Below are positions 9,567 through 19,585 of a stretch of 30,096 nt of DNA, piece by piece. How positions within the stretch are numbered: position 1 is the stretch's first letter; each line of letters begins with the position of its first letter. The DNA comes from Conoideocrella luteorostrata. Lineage: Eukaryota > Ascomycota > Sordariomycetes > Hypocreales > Clavicipitaceae. The position numbers were made by a program, and so were the translations under genes. The DNA lies in the NCBI GenBank assembly GCA_032433595.1, contig JASWJB010000431.1, forward strand, positions 1 to 30,096, read 5' to 3'. A model generated the notes under the pieces. It did not search any database. It worked only from the letters and a program-made list of their open reading frames with translations, and was not told the origin of the DNA.

Positions 9567-12045
9567 ATGTGGCTTCTAGAAAGCAAAGATACCTTTGATG
9601 GTTAGTAGTGAATCACTGAGCAATACTTTTAGAGCTAGCTAAAAAATCTCAAGGCCGGCGCATGTGGCTTCGGCCTGGCAAGACATACCTTTTTGGACGG
9701 ACAGCATCAGAGCGTGAGACTCATCATCATCCATCACCTCGCCGCTAATTCAGACGCTGACCTCGGGATACATTAGCCGGCCAGCTGGCAATATCTCACT
9801 CTACCATATCCCGAAAGCACCTGACCATTACGGTTGAAAGCGTCGAGGATGGGCGTGCACACCATTTGACTAGCCGGTCGAAGATTACCGTCGAGGACCT
9901 AGCTACCAAGATAGGCACGACAGTCAACGGGCAGAAGATACGAGGTAGCAAGTATGCCGCTAATGGCGAAGACCTAGAAGTCACTATGGGCAAATGCCCA
10001 AGCAAATTTAGGTGTGCAGCTTTGGTTTACTCGCAAACAAGTGGACTGCTGACGGCTATGATAGGATAACGTGGCTCCCGGTTGTTTTCACATTCTCGTT
10101 CACCAACAAAGAGCTTCAGGCCGACCCCTTGACGAAACTAAGACAACAGTTTGAGCAACTCGACATCAAGCTGTTAACCGATTATAACACTGAACATACT
10201 ACCCATGTGATTTCAAGGAAGCGCAACACAGCCAAGGGGCTCCAAGCCTTAATAAATGGGAAATATGTTGTCACGGAAACTTTTTTGGATACAATCTTGC
10301 AAGGGACGGCGGCTGCAAAGCAATCAGAGGCAAGTGCCTTGGAGCAAGACTTCGGCCAATATTGGCCAGATGCTTTGGAGCACCTCCCCCCTCGAGGTGG
10401 CGAGCCGGTGCAGCATCCGGATTCCATATACACGCCAGACCCGGACAGAAAAGACGTCTTTGACGGGTATACATTTATATTTTACGACAAGACTCAGTAC
10501 AGTAACTTGATGGCTCCGATAACGAATGGTGTAGGGAAGGCAATGCTTCAAGTTATCACACCAAATGAAACTCAAGTAGATGATTTTGTGCGCTACGTGA
10601 AAGATGTGGCGGGTGAAAAGGGTCTCGAGTCCTTCGACGACGGAAGCCAAGGCAAAGGTGTTGTTCTCGTCAGATACTTACCAGCTAAAGGAGACCACAT
10701 CAACTGGTATGCCGATTTCATCACTGCGGTGTCGCTTCGACTTGATCACAGACCCATAGAACAAAACGAATTCTTGGAGGCTATTTTGATCAAAGACGCT
10801 AGCATATTGCGAAGGGCTCTTCAAGCGGAATCAACAGGCGGCAGCCAGGTGCCGGCAAGGGCCAGGCGTTCATCGGCTGAGAGTTTTGAGAGTGAGCAAC
10901 GCGAGCAACGCGAGCAACGTGAGCCACAAGTAGAGGAACTACCACATACGAGAAGAAATAGAGTCCGGCGGCCGTTCAAACGAAGATTTGCGGGCTTTGA
11001 CGACGAAGCAGATGTTGATATGGATGAACCACCTCCGCCCTCGAAAACACAGGACTCTGCACCGAACCGCATGCAAGAAGATGAAGGCGGCCTATTTGTA
11101 TCACAAGCGCCTGATGAACCTGCATCGCAGCCCATCTCAGATACACACGACTCCTCGTCCAGAAAAAGACGAGCATCTATCGAAGACAGTCTCATGGACG
11201 GCATGGCCCCCGCAGCAGCCAGATTTAAACGACAACGATTAGAAAGTGGTGTAGAATTTGCATCTCCGTCACCAGAACCCGAGCAACCTACAGAAGCCAC
11301 AACCAAGATCAAAAAGGAGAAAATGGATGTATTAGCCATGGCAGCCCGCCACCGTGAAGAGGAAGAAGCACGAGCTCGCGCGGAGCGAGAAGATCTAGCC
11401 AACCTCCCTGACGACATTGACCTCGCAGAAATCCGACGCCTCAACATTGTTGAAGAAATAGAAGTCCGGTTGCCTAACCGCGAAGGTGGAACCAGAGATC
11501 AGGACGCCGCGGCCAGCAGATGGGACCCCAGGTGGAACGGCATCAAGAACTTCAAGAAATTCAGAAGAAGAGGCGCAGTAATAGGCAGACAGCCCATCAG
11601 GACGATTGTTCCACTACAGGAAGCCAAAGCAAAGGAATACGGAATAGGCGACAAGTACTGGCTGGAGGATGAGGGCACGGACCGGAATAAATCTACTGCG
11701 AGTCATCAGTCTGGTCAGAACACGCAAGACTCATTGACTTCCACAGGGGAAGTATCAGTAAGAAAGCGCGCTACACAAGTCGTCGTTTCGGAAAGCGAAG
11801 AGGAAGATGTGCACAGCGGAAGACGAATTGGCCCTACTGGAACAAGTAGCACGAAGATTACGGCTACTCCATCTCAGATCAATTCGACAGCATTGTCGTC
11901 AAGACAGAGCAAGAGACCTTTGCCGTCTGACACTCCTTCGGGAACAAAACCCAAGCGGCCGAGGACAGCATTACGAGCTATCGAGGTTCTAGATAGTGAT
12001 GAGAGCGAGGATGAGCTCAAGTTTAAATTTGGCAAGCGACGGTGA
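9567..12045 (+). CDS. nbs1: Nbs1/Xrs2 (nibrin), FHA-BRCT subunit of the Mre11-Rad50-Nbs1 complex
   Basis: This is the nuclear scaffold of the MRN complex, which senses double-strand breaks and recruits Tel1/ATM. The exons are 9567-9600, 9654-9713, 9777-10011 and 10065-12045 (introns 53, 63 and 53 bp), giving 769 aa. Starting at 9567 yields MWLLESKDTFDG and then WLRPGKTYLFGR, the expected family N-terminus. The FHA domain spans about residues 13-105, with GR at 26-27, SRKH at 43-46 and the N-G pair at 82-83. Tandem BRCT domains follow: BRCT1 at about 111-190 (ITWLPVVFTFSF at its start) and BRCT2 at about 240-360. A long disordered acidic/basic region contains a short EQR repeat and SQ/TQ sites. 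The Mre11-binding motif KNFKKFRR is at 604-611. The protein ends with an acidic stretch plus FKFGKRR (FKF at 763-765), matching the Tel1-recruitment motif. The 34-nt first exon is easily missed by gene finders. Confidence 0.95.
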
Positions 12046-12224
12046 ACGTTGGCGCTTTCGACAGTCAAAACTGACCATTCATTCTTATTAAACTCTATTT
12101 TCAATCACGGGGTATCTCGTCTAGTATATAGTGTACCTTCGGCGCGGGTTTGTTCATCCTGACCCGCACAATCGTGTGGAATAATATGGGTGAAAATATG
12201 ATCCGCTCAACATGCCGTGTCTAT
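12046..12224. other. Short convergent intergenic region, nbs1 / Irc21-like
   Basis: Only 179 bp separate the two stop codons of these tail-to-tail genes. The sequence is AT-rich, as expected for polyadenylation regions. The two 3' UTRs probably abut or overlap, so antisense transcript overlap is possible. Confidence 0.6.
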
Positions 12225-13250
12225 TTAATCCATCTTCTCCATCTCGCTCTCCTGCGCTTCCCCCTGGGGCTCTGGTACCAACACACCAATTAGGCATGCA
12301 AAGAGCATAGTCTCATAGTTAACCCATGGGTGAACTTCACCGAAGAGCTTGGTACCGTCTTTCGCGGCCCCTCTCATAAGCTCCGGGATGCCACCGGGGT
12401 GAAATTTGGCATACGGGGTAATATTATACACTTTCCCATTCAATGCCATCCAAGCATCTTTGCCCTTTCGGCCCGTTTGCTTCTTCAACATGGACGGTGT
12501 TACCTGCAAATACTTGGAAGAGGCTACACCCCGGAGATCCGAGGAAGGGCCAGATATGCGCGCCCAGTCCAACGGGGAATGGCCAGGCTCCAAGGTGACT
12601 TGCCGGCTTGGCTTCTGTGGTTTAGAGGAGTGAGTCGGAGGAGGAGCAAGGCCCCCAGCAGAAAGGTTTTTTGGACCACGATCAGGGGCCGGCCCGCGAG
12701 CACGTTGGGCAGAGTTAAGAGCTGGAAACTGAGGGAGAGTAGGCAGCCGGCCGGCCGGAGGCTGTTGTCGCGACATCGGAAGCGGAGGGGGCATCATGGA
12801 TGAAGATGGCTTGGGCAAAGGGGGTAAATCTGCCGATAATGAAAAACTTGGGATGTCTTGGGGTGGTGTAGCTGCTATAGCTTTTGGCGTAGTTGGACTA
12901 TCAGGCTCTTCGATCTTGGGCGGTTGAACGGTTGGTGGAGGTGGAGGGGGCATGGCACTTGCATCCGCTCGGTTCTTCAACTCGGAAGGCGTCGTCATGG
13001 ATTTCGCGAACCCGTTGGATAAGGTGCTTGTGCCCTTTTTAGAGGCACCTTTCTCTTGAATTCTCGGCGCGACATGTTCGTTATTGCGTCCATCATCGCT
13101 GCGCTGCGTCTTCTCCCGTTCTGATAAACCATCTGTGAATGCCCCTCCAAACTCCCGCCACGGAAATAGTCTCTGCGCCAGCCAGTTGGGAGGTCGGATT
13201 ATTACGTAGACAACCGAGGCAACTATGAGAGAGATGCCCAAGAGGCCCAT
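12225..13250 (-). CDS. Membrane-anchored cytochrome b5-fold protein (Irc21-like)
   Basis: This intronless gene encodes 341 aa. Residues 2-19 form a hydrophobic N-terminal segment followed by RPP, which looks like an ER-type signal anchor. Residues 20-215 are low-complexity and Pro/Ser-rich with polyproline runs. The C-terminal third (about residues 240-325) is a cytochrome b5 heme-binding domain. It has AWMALNGKVYNITPYAKF, the axial-ligand motif HPGG (H284) and the second ligand H307 in EVHPWVN, 23 residues later as expected. The domain order resembles yeast Irc21 and the b5 part of NCB5OR proteins, but there is no reductase domain. Both heme ligands are present, so electron transfer is plausible; the partner is unknown. 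The gene is convergent with nbs1, with 179 bp between the stop codons, and divergent from the next gene. Confidence is high for the domain and moderate for the Irc21 relationship. Confidence 0.88.
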   Translation of the reverse strand: MGLLGISLIVASVVYVIIRPPNWLAQRLFPWREFGGAFTDGLSEREKTQRSDDGRNNEHVAPRIQEKGASKKGTSTLSNGFAKSMTTPSELKNRADASAMPPPPPPTVQPPKIEEPDSPTTPKAIAATPPQDIPSFSLSADLPPLPKPSSSMMPPPLPMSRQQPPAGRLPTLPQFPALNSAQRARGPAPDRGPKNLSAGGLAPPPTHSSKPQKPSRQVTLEPGHSPLDWARISGPSSDLRGVASSKYLQVTPSMLKKQTGRKGKDAWMALNGKVYNITPYAKFHPGGIPELMRGAAKDGTKLFGEVHPWVNYETMLFACLIGVLVPEPQGEAQESEMEKMD

Positions 13251-14137
13251 AGTTGTAGTGGAACAGGCGCGCGCGAGGAGGGTGAAAGAAAAACCGACGG
13301 TAGCGATTCAGACTTGACGGTGGGAAGTTTGGGTGGCCAAACCTGGAGGCATGTGGTTGTTGGCTGCAGTGGAAGCCATGCCAGCCACGGCCAGCGGGTT
13401 GGCGACTCGGCAGGCGGCGGATGTGTCGGGGCAAAGCCAACGAGCACACAAGGCTGTTACGGAGTAGATATGTGGCATACACGGCGGGGCTCGACGGGAG
13501 GCTCGTGGCTGCATCTGCCTGTCTTTGGCATGTCTCTGGCATGTCTCTGGCATCTCCGGGCTAGCGGCAGTTAGCGTGGGCGGACTGTGGCGACGCGACG
13601 GAAGTAAACAAAACAGTCATCAAATGAGTCCGGGGTGCTGCAATATGACGTCCATGCATAATCAAAATACGGTTCATGCAGGAAAGAATCCTCAATGAAT
13701 AAACTCGAACTACTGGCGCGCCTGTCAAAACTTTGTGAAGTGAAGACTGACCCATATTAATCTCTGCTGCGTGGTCCGTCGCAAGGTCAAGTTGATCTTT
13801 GCGTCCTCCTCAAACATGCTTTTGTTTGAACCAGTATCAACACCGCTCCAACGGCAAGCTCCCTTTCTAGTCGACTCTACTGGTTTTATAGCGCCTTCTC
13901 TACTCCGTACTTTATACTTGGTCTCCGTGTAGCCAGACACCCAGACTAGCTTGACTGGGTGCACAAGGTCTCAATTCTGTCCAGCTACCAGGCGCTAGGC
14001 CCGACGCTTGACATCCCGGCGGCCCCCTAATTTGCTGCCGCAACCTTCAACCTCGGGCCTCAACTGTTCCAACTCACTCTCCTTGAGCCAGTCTGGTTCA
14101 ATGTTTACGAAACACAACTCCGGTGCGTGGTCGAGCA
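13251..14137. other. Divergent (bidirectional) promoter region
   Basis: This 887-bp region lies between the start codons of the Irc21-like gene (minus) and the Ser/Thr-rich gene (plus), so it must serve both. It holds one exact TACGGAGTA (13458-13466) and one reverse-complement copy, TACTCCGTA (13901-13909). A short tandem repeat of TCTCTGGCATG lies near 13527-13553. A 20-codon upstream ORF starts at 14101. No RNA gene was recognised. Confidence 0.6.
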
Positions 14138-14163
14138 ATGCGACGCCTCGACTTTTCATCTAG
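14101..14163 (+). other. Upstream ORF overlapping the main start codon
   Basis: An ATG at 14101 opens a 20-codon frame (starting MFTKHNSGAW) that stops at TAG 14161-14163. It therefore overlaps the proposed start at 14138 in another frame. If it lies in the mRNA it would inhibit translation of the main ORF. Alternatively it could be the true N-terminus joined by an unrecognised intron or a base-level frameshift. The sequence alone does not decide. Confidence 0.35.
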
Positions 14164-16576
14164 CTGTAAAACCACCAAGTCCACAACCTCGAGTTCCGCG
14201 TCCTCAGCTTCTGCTCGAGCTTCGATAACGCCCGCTGCTGTACCTCCTGTTCGTGGCACCAGACGCATATCCACGACAACGGTTTCCACGAAACCGCCCC
14301 GCCAGTCGGTGGACGGCAGTCACAGCAAACGAAGTAGCACTACCACCATCACCACCACCACCACCACCAGCAAAACCAGCGCAACGACTGCTGCTGCTGC
14401 TAGCAACAACAGGCAGTGGAGGTCCTCGACACTGGCAAGGACGAAGCCGCCGCCGCAGCCGCCGCCGCCGCCGCAACGACAGCGACAACCTGTGCTCTTG
14501 TCACGCCACCACAGTGCTTTTAGGCCCCCCACCACCCACAGAGGTGGCAGCACCACCACCTTCACTGGCACCACCACGGTTGCCACTGCTGGTGCGTCCC
14601 GTGCGCCGTCGCGTCCTCAACACCACAAACAATATGTTGCTTCTGTAACGATCAAGACGCACTCATCTCGTCCGAGCGTTTCGAATATGCCTGTCGGCGA
14701 CCGGCCACGACAGCCTCAGCTCAGCGCTGCTGCGGCTCGATCCATCAACCGAACCCCTCTAACCCCTAAGATCGCGGCCAAGGGACCCCCTGTGACTCCT
14801 TTGACAAGACGGCCTCAGTCCTCGACACCCGTGCTTGCGAACAACCCAGCTATCCGGGATGACGTTTCTTCGCCCGTCAATGCCTTTCTAGCTAATATCA
14901 CGCCGCGCTCTGGTCAGCGGCAGACCCGCGTCGATAGTGCTAATTCCACCCCGACCATCACCCCGAACAATGAGAGAGCAAGTGATCACTGGGAAAGCAA
15001 CAACCCCAGCCGCCTGGGCTTGGCCACATCGCCGCTTGCCAATGACATACCCAGACAGACAGTATCACAAATAGATCTAACTACCGACTCCAACGACTCG
15101 AGCAAGTTCTTTTATGCGAGCGATGCCAAATCAAACCAACCTGGTCCTCCACAACGGCCTGCGTCAGTGCCGCAGAAAGGCCCCAACACCTTCTTCTATG
15201 CGAATGGGACTACAGTAGAAGGCCGGCGTGATATCAGTCCACCTTCTAATTCTGCAACTAATCCTTTGCCGAGCCCGAACCTGGAGTCTGCGACAACAAA
15301 GTTCTTCTTTGCTAATGGCGCCCCTGACATGTCACTGCGACCCAGCCTTGTGCCATCTGGTTCAGGGTCGGCAGTGTCATGTAATTCTAGAATGGGTCCC
15401 TCACGGCCCTTGAGGAGCAATTCCAATACCGGACCTGTTGGTCCAGCGCAAAGACCGGCATCGCCAATCAAGTCAGCTTCGATACTGACTGCTCAGACTC
15501 TGCGAAATACGACCACATCGCCGACGTCGCCGAAACGCAATTCTTTGGTATCCTCTCCTCCAACATCGCAACAGCAAACGTCCTCGGTGTCCCAACAAAG
15601 AGTGAGCATTGATGCGACCCCAAGGGAGATGGGTGGTCATAAGAGGACCGGAAGTGCAGCTACCAAAGAGCCTTTGACTTTTGCTAGGTTCGCTACGTCT
15701 CCTGGCCCATCAGAAACGACATCTCAATCCCCGCCTTTGAGTCCTGGACTGTCAAAGCCTGCTATGACAATGGCCTCAATACTACAGGCTGCCGAGGACT
15801 TAAGAGAAGATGACGAATCAAGAGATGGAGATGTTCAGTCTGAAATTCACAGTCCTACCAAATCATCGCACATCAATGACTCAGTCAATGAACTAGTCGC
15901 CAACGCACGCCGAGAGCGCAAGGTTCAGGATCTTGAAATCACAAACGCCTCTCTGGAGGCCATAAATCGCACCCTTGAGAGACAGCTCCGCAAACAAACA
16001 GCTGAGCTCCGACGATACCGCCGACTCTCCAGGTCGGGCGCCCTGTCGGCAGCATCTAGCCGGGTAACATCTTTGGCCTTGACTGAGCCACCCACAGATA
16101 TGTCTGATGTTGCGGAAGAGGACGAAACAGGGTTCGAAGAAGATGAAGACATGGATTCAATGTATGACTCCGACCTATCTAGCGACGCCAGCATGAATAC
16201 GGAGGATATCCTCCTTCCAGGCGCCAAAATCGAGGCTCGAAGGAGACGAGACGAAAAGCGGCTGCACTTGGACTTGACCAAACACCAGGAGTTGCTCATT
16301 GATAGTCAAAAGATGAACCAGAGCCTGAAACGATGTCTGGACTTTACGGAAACGTTAATCAAAGAGGGACAGAAGGCGCTTAACTACCATGTACGAGTCT
16401 CTGACATTAAACTTGGTGGACGAGTTCTTGCACCATCAGACGAGGAGGAAGACGCCGTATCGTTCCAGGAGAAAGACACAACCATACGAACTGACGACCC
16501 AGGACTAGAGCCACCTTGGCCAAAGAGTAGCCAAGACCGGGACAGCGGGATTGAGCTACCCCCTGAAGGCACCTAA
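14138..16576 (+). CDS. Ser/Thr/Pro-rich coiled-coil protein, function unknown
   Basis: I do not recognise a named family. The ORF has no introns and encodes 812 aa from the first in-frame ATG. Residues 1-210 are extremely low-complexity (Thr, Ser, Pro, Arg), encoded in part by ACC, CTG and CCG trinucleotide runs. The middle has many SP/TP sites and three copies of a short FF[Y/F]A motif at about residues 324, 352 and 389. Residues about 591-634 form a strong coiled coil (LEITNASLEAINRTLERQL and onward). An acidic Asp/Glu/Ser stretch follows at 657-690, then a second helical segment at about 695-764. The C-terminal third is the part most likely to be conserved, and the order suggests a phosphorylated cytoskeletal or scaffold protein, but that is inference. 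The start is uncertain because of the overlapping frame at 14101. A cytosolic or nuclear location is likely, since there is no membrane segment. Confidence 0.8.
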   Translation: MRRLDFSSSCKTTKSTTSSSASSASARASITPAAVPPVRGTRRISTTTVSTKPPRQSVDGSHSKRSSTTTITTTTTTSKTSATTAAAASNNRQWRSSTLARTKPPPQPPPPPQRQRQPVLLSRHHSAFRPPTTHRGGSTTTFTGTTTVATAGASRAPSRPQHHKQYVASVTIKTHSSRPSVSNMPVGDRPRQPQLSAAAARSINRTPLTPKIAAKGPPVTPLTRRPQSSTPVLANNPAIRDDVSSPVNAFLANITPRSGQRQTRVDSANSTPTITPNNERASDHWESNNPSRLGLATSPLANDIPRQTVSQIDLTTDSNDSSKFFYASDAKSNQPGPPQRPASVPQKGPNTFFYANGTTVEGRRDISPPSNSATNPLPSPNLESATTKFFFANGAPDMSLRPSLVPSGSGSAVSCNSRMGPSRPLRSNSNTGPVGPAQRPASPIKSASILTAQTLRNTTTSPTSPKRNSLVSSPPTSQQQTSSVSQQRVSIDATPREMGGHKRTGSAATKEPLTFARFATSPGPSETTSQSPPLSPGLSKPAMTMASILQAAEDLREDDESRDGDVQSEIHSPTKSSHINDSVNELVANARRERKVQDLEITNASLEAINRTLERQLRKQTAELRRYRRLSRSGALSAASSRVTSLALTEPPTDMSDVAEEDETGFEEDEDMDSMYDSDLSSDASMNTEDILLPGAKIEARRRRDEKRLHLDLTKHQELLIDSQKMNQSLKRCLDFTETLIKEGQKALNYHVRVSDIKLGGRVLAPSDEEEDAVSFQEKDTTIRTDDPGLEPPWPKSSQDRDSGIELPPEGT
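14338..14474. repeat. Trinucleotide repeat cluster inside a coding region
   Basis: Three microsatellite-like runs occur within 140 bp: ACC at about 14338-14369 (poly-Thr), CTG at 14388-14402 (poly-Ala in this frame) and CCG at about 14446-14474 (poly-Pro). All are in frame with the 14138-16576 ORF, so length changes would alter homopolymer tracts without shifting the frame. Confidence 0.75.
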
Positions 16577-17754
16577 CTGTCAGTATACCTCCATGATGAA
16601 CAACTCGAGGCTGAAGTCGATCTCTGGCGCAACACATTCTAAACTATCACTACTCACTCAATACTTTCTTTTCGCTGGATTATCACTCATTCTCAATTAT
16701 GTGTTTTATTCAAAATAGTCGTTGTGCACGCGGATGGTCGCAGCACAAAAGGGAGCATCACGGCAATCATTCAACGGCGCAGGAACTTGGACTAACCCGG
16801 CGTTTTCGAGCACATCATTGTTTTGCGAATTTGACTTTACCTACATTCCATTTTTTCTTTCACCTTGTCATAATCACGAAGGCTCCATATCTACCACATG
16901 TTTCACACCTTATAAAGCAACGTACATCTTGAGAGTCGACCACCACGGACCTCACCAACTGGCGTCCAACTGCTATTACCCTCCATATTATAACCAACGC
17001 CATCGTGTGCTTGCTTCTCTTTACATACCGGTCATTCTGTGGCAGCTCGTCATTTTTCAAATTCGTTTTTTTTTTTTTAATTATTTTTCTTTGTGATTTT
17101 ATTCAGCTTTCTTGTGTTAAAGATACCAGATACCCCAGATGGTTTTTTATTGTGGAAGTGAAACACGGAGAGAAAATGAGTTGAATGTTTTTCATCGTAT
17201 GGGGCGGGGGTGGTTTGGCCAACAAAACATTGGTTCGATATAAATGGAATCAAGGGCAGATAGACTTGTGATTTAGCCTGATAGCGTACAGGAAGGGGCA
17301 TACTAAAGCTTAGCTACGCTACTATTAGGACAATTAACTTAACATATGTTGTTGACAAGCAAGGACGCATGCTTTATCGATCCGTTGAAATTCGTGTCAA
17401 CGAATGGTGTGTGTTTGTGTGTGGTGCGTGTGGACAATGTCAAGAGACGGTGTTTGTTTATCAGCAACCTCTAGCAAATTGTGAAAACAAGTCTATCTAT
17501 ATATGTACGCTCATCACAGTTCAGTCCCAAAGTCCAAGAAAACCTACGTTTCCTTTATATTATCGCTTCTTGTCCTTGTGCGCCCTTATGTCCATATCTT
17601 CTGGATGTGTTCACAATGCTGTCCCACGCTCGAACCTGCATTTCTATGCATGGCCCCCCGCTCCCACATTATATACACGGTCTTGCTCCTCTTCTGATCC
17701 ATCCCCTCCTCCCTTCTCCTCCTGTAGCTGCACCAGGCAAATTCAAGTCACCCC
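16577..17754. other. Convergent intergenic region
   Basis: This 1.18-kb region lies between the 3' ends of the Ser/Thr-rich gene (plus) and the DnaJ gene (minus). It is AT-rich with a run of 13 T at about 17066-17078, and must hold both 3' UTRs. Short ORFs of 60-125 codons here have no recognisable domains. Nothing else is seen. Confidence 0.6.
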
Positions 17755-19585
17755 TTACGCCTTGGGGACATTGGGTGCGCTGTTAGCCACATCTTCTGCC
17801 TGGCGGTGATGTTTATCCTTCTTGTCCTTCTTCTTCTTATCTTCGTCCTTTTTAAGGGCGGCTTCCGCGACGAGTTGCTCGAAAACGAGGTAGTCGCCTT
17901 CCTCTTCGGCTGATCTCTGGGCCTATTTGGATAAAAGGGTAGAAGAGCACGTTAGTATCCGAAATGCGAAGTTTTCGTTTTTCGTTGAAGAATTAGGTAC
18001 AGAGATGATGATGCATATGTGTGTGAGAGAGAGAGAGGATCAAACAAATGCCACCGCCCCTTACCTTGAGGAAAATATCACCGATGAGGACGAGCGCTTG
18101 TGCACGCTCCAGTCGCTTTGAAAGGGGGACCTTCTTGTCGTATAGCACGGTGTCGCAGACTTCGCGTAAGACGCTCTGAATTTCGAACTTGCTTCCGCGC
18201 CAGGCCGCCGTGAGGATCTTGCCCGTCACGCGACGCTCGTACTCGACGCGTTTTTCGTCGGTCCAGTCTTCGCCACCCTTGGCTTCCATCTTGGCCATAT
18301 CCTCGACCGTTTGCTGAGCGTCGAGAGCGCTGCTGATGGTGTTCCAGGTGTCTTTGACGAGAGTGCCCTTGTCCTTGAGACGGCTGAAGAAGCCACCAAT
18401 CCCGAGATATTTCTGGCTCCGTAATAAACCAGAAGCTTTGGCGATGTATGTCTGGCCAATGGCATGGAGGATATCGAGACCAAAGGACTCCATCTTGAGG
18501 TTTTCAACTTCCAGGCGCATCTTCTCCTGGAACGCCTTGGTGACGTCAGCGCCCTTGTCTGTCTCTGTCCAGACGCTCACCCGGTCGAGCAGCTTTTGCG
18601 ATAGGGTGTCTACTCGTTCTTTGCGGATGCGGGCGCGCTCTTGTTCGTAAGCGGCGAGCTGTTCGCGCTGCTCCTTGCTCAGGCCGCCCTTCTTCTTTTC
18701 CTTCTGGCGGAGCTCTTCTTCAGCGGCAGCGTGGGTGACATCATCATGGGCTTTGTCGGCGAGGGCGGGTCGAAGAGGAATCTGGGTTCGGTTACGCGAG
18801 CTGGATGATGGAGCTGGAGAGGTTGCACTCGATCGGGGGGGTGGCGTAGGTCCAGCACCGTCGGTGTTGTGGATAGGAGTAGAGGTCTTGTCCTCGTCAA
18901 TGACGACTGTGGGAGGTGGAGGAGAAGCAGGCGTTCCATGCCCGCCAGCATCACTGGCTGGCTTCGCGGCAGCGGCAGCGGAACTTGGAGTTTTGGCAGC
19001 AGCAATCTTTTCCTCGTGTTCCTTTTCGCTCTGCTTCAGGGCCTCTTCGGTACCAGGGAACTCGCCGTCAACCTTTGCTGCCTCCTCTTCGGCCTCTTCG
19101 GTCATGGTGATATCCATGGTGGCCGTCAAGTCCTTCATAAGACTGATCTCGCCAATCCAGTCCACGAATGCCTCGCCGCCAAAGATGGACGTGAAAAATT
19201 CGGCCGGATCGGCGAATCCTTCTTGTGGCTTGGCATGGTCCTTTCCAAATTTGTCATATGCTTTGCGGAGGTCGGCATCGGAGAGAACTTGGTATGCCTC
19301 ACCGATGGCTTGGAACTTTTCATGGGCGGTGGGATCGTTGGGGTTCTTGTCTGTGAAGGTGAGGCGTCAGTCAGGCCGACCACGACATGCATAGGGCCGT
19401 GAAGAGCTGGTGCAGAGAGCCATGAGATGCGGAAGACGACCTAGCGGCACAGGGCAGGGCGCGTGTCATTGTGACTCACCAGGGTGATGGACGATAGCCA
19501 ACTTGCGGTAGGCCTTTTTAATCTCGAGCTCGGTAGCAGTCGGCTGCACACCCAGGGTATCGTAGTACACGGTGTCGACAACCAT
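17755..19585 (-). CDS. DnaJ (Hsp40) co-chaperone with DnaJ-X domain
   Basis: This is a type III J-protein that would stimulate Hsp70 ATPase, related to the yeast Caj1/Djp1 group. In coding order the exons are 19585-19480, 19350-18065 and 17922-17755 (introns 129 and 142 bp), giving 519 aa. The J domain covers about residues 6-75, with the KKAYRKLA helix and the HPD motif at 34-36. The Asp36 codon is split by intron 1, so no unspliced ORF shows the motif. The domain then reads through [21 protein letters not shown]. There is no Gly/Phe or zinc-finger region. A low-complexity, acidic and Ala/Pro-rich linker (about 115-245) leads to an alpha-helical DnaJ-X domain (about 260-450, with [18 protein letters not shown]). 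The C-terminus is Lys-rich. Caj1/Djp1 relatives act in the cytosol or in peroxisomal import. The specific role here is not visible, and no clear heat-shock element was seen upstream. Confidence 0.93.

Noticed and set aside
10821..11447. 208-codon minus-strand ORF in nbs1
   Set aside because: It is antisense to the disordered region of nbs1. The Ser/Arg-rich translation mirrors acidic codons.
18675..19402. Plus-strand ORFs of up to 239 codons across the DnaJ gene
   Set aside because: They are antisense to exon 2 of the DnaJ gene, and their composition is what the complement of Ala/Pro/Glu codons gives.
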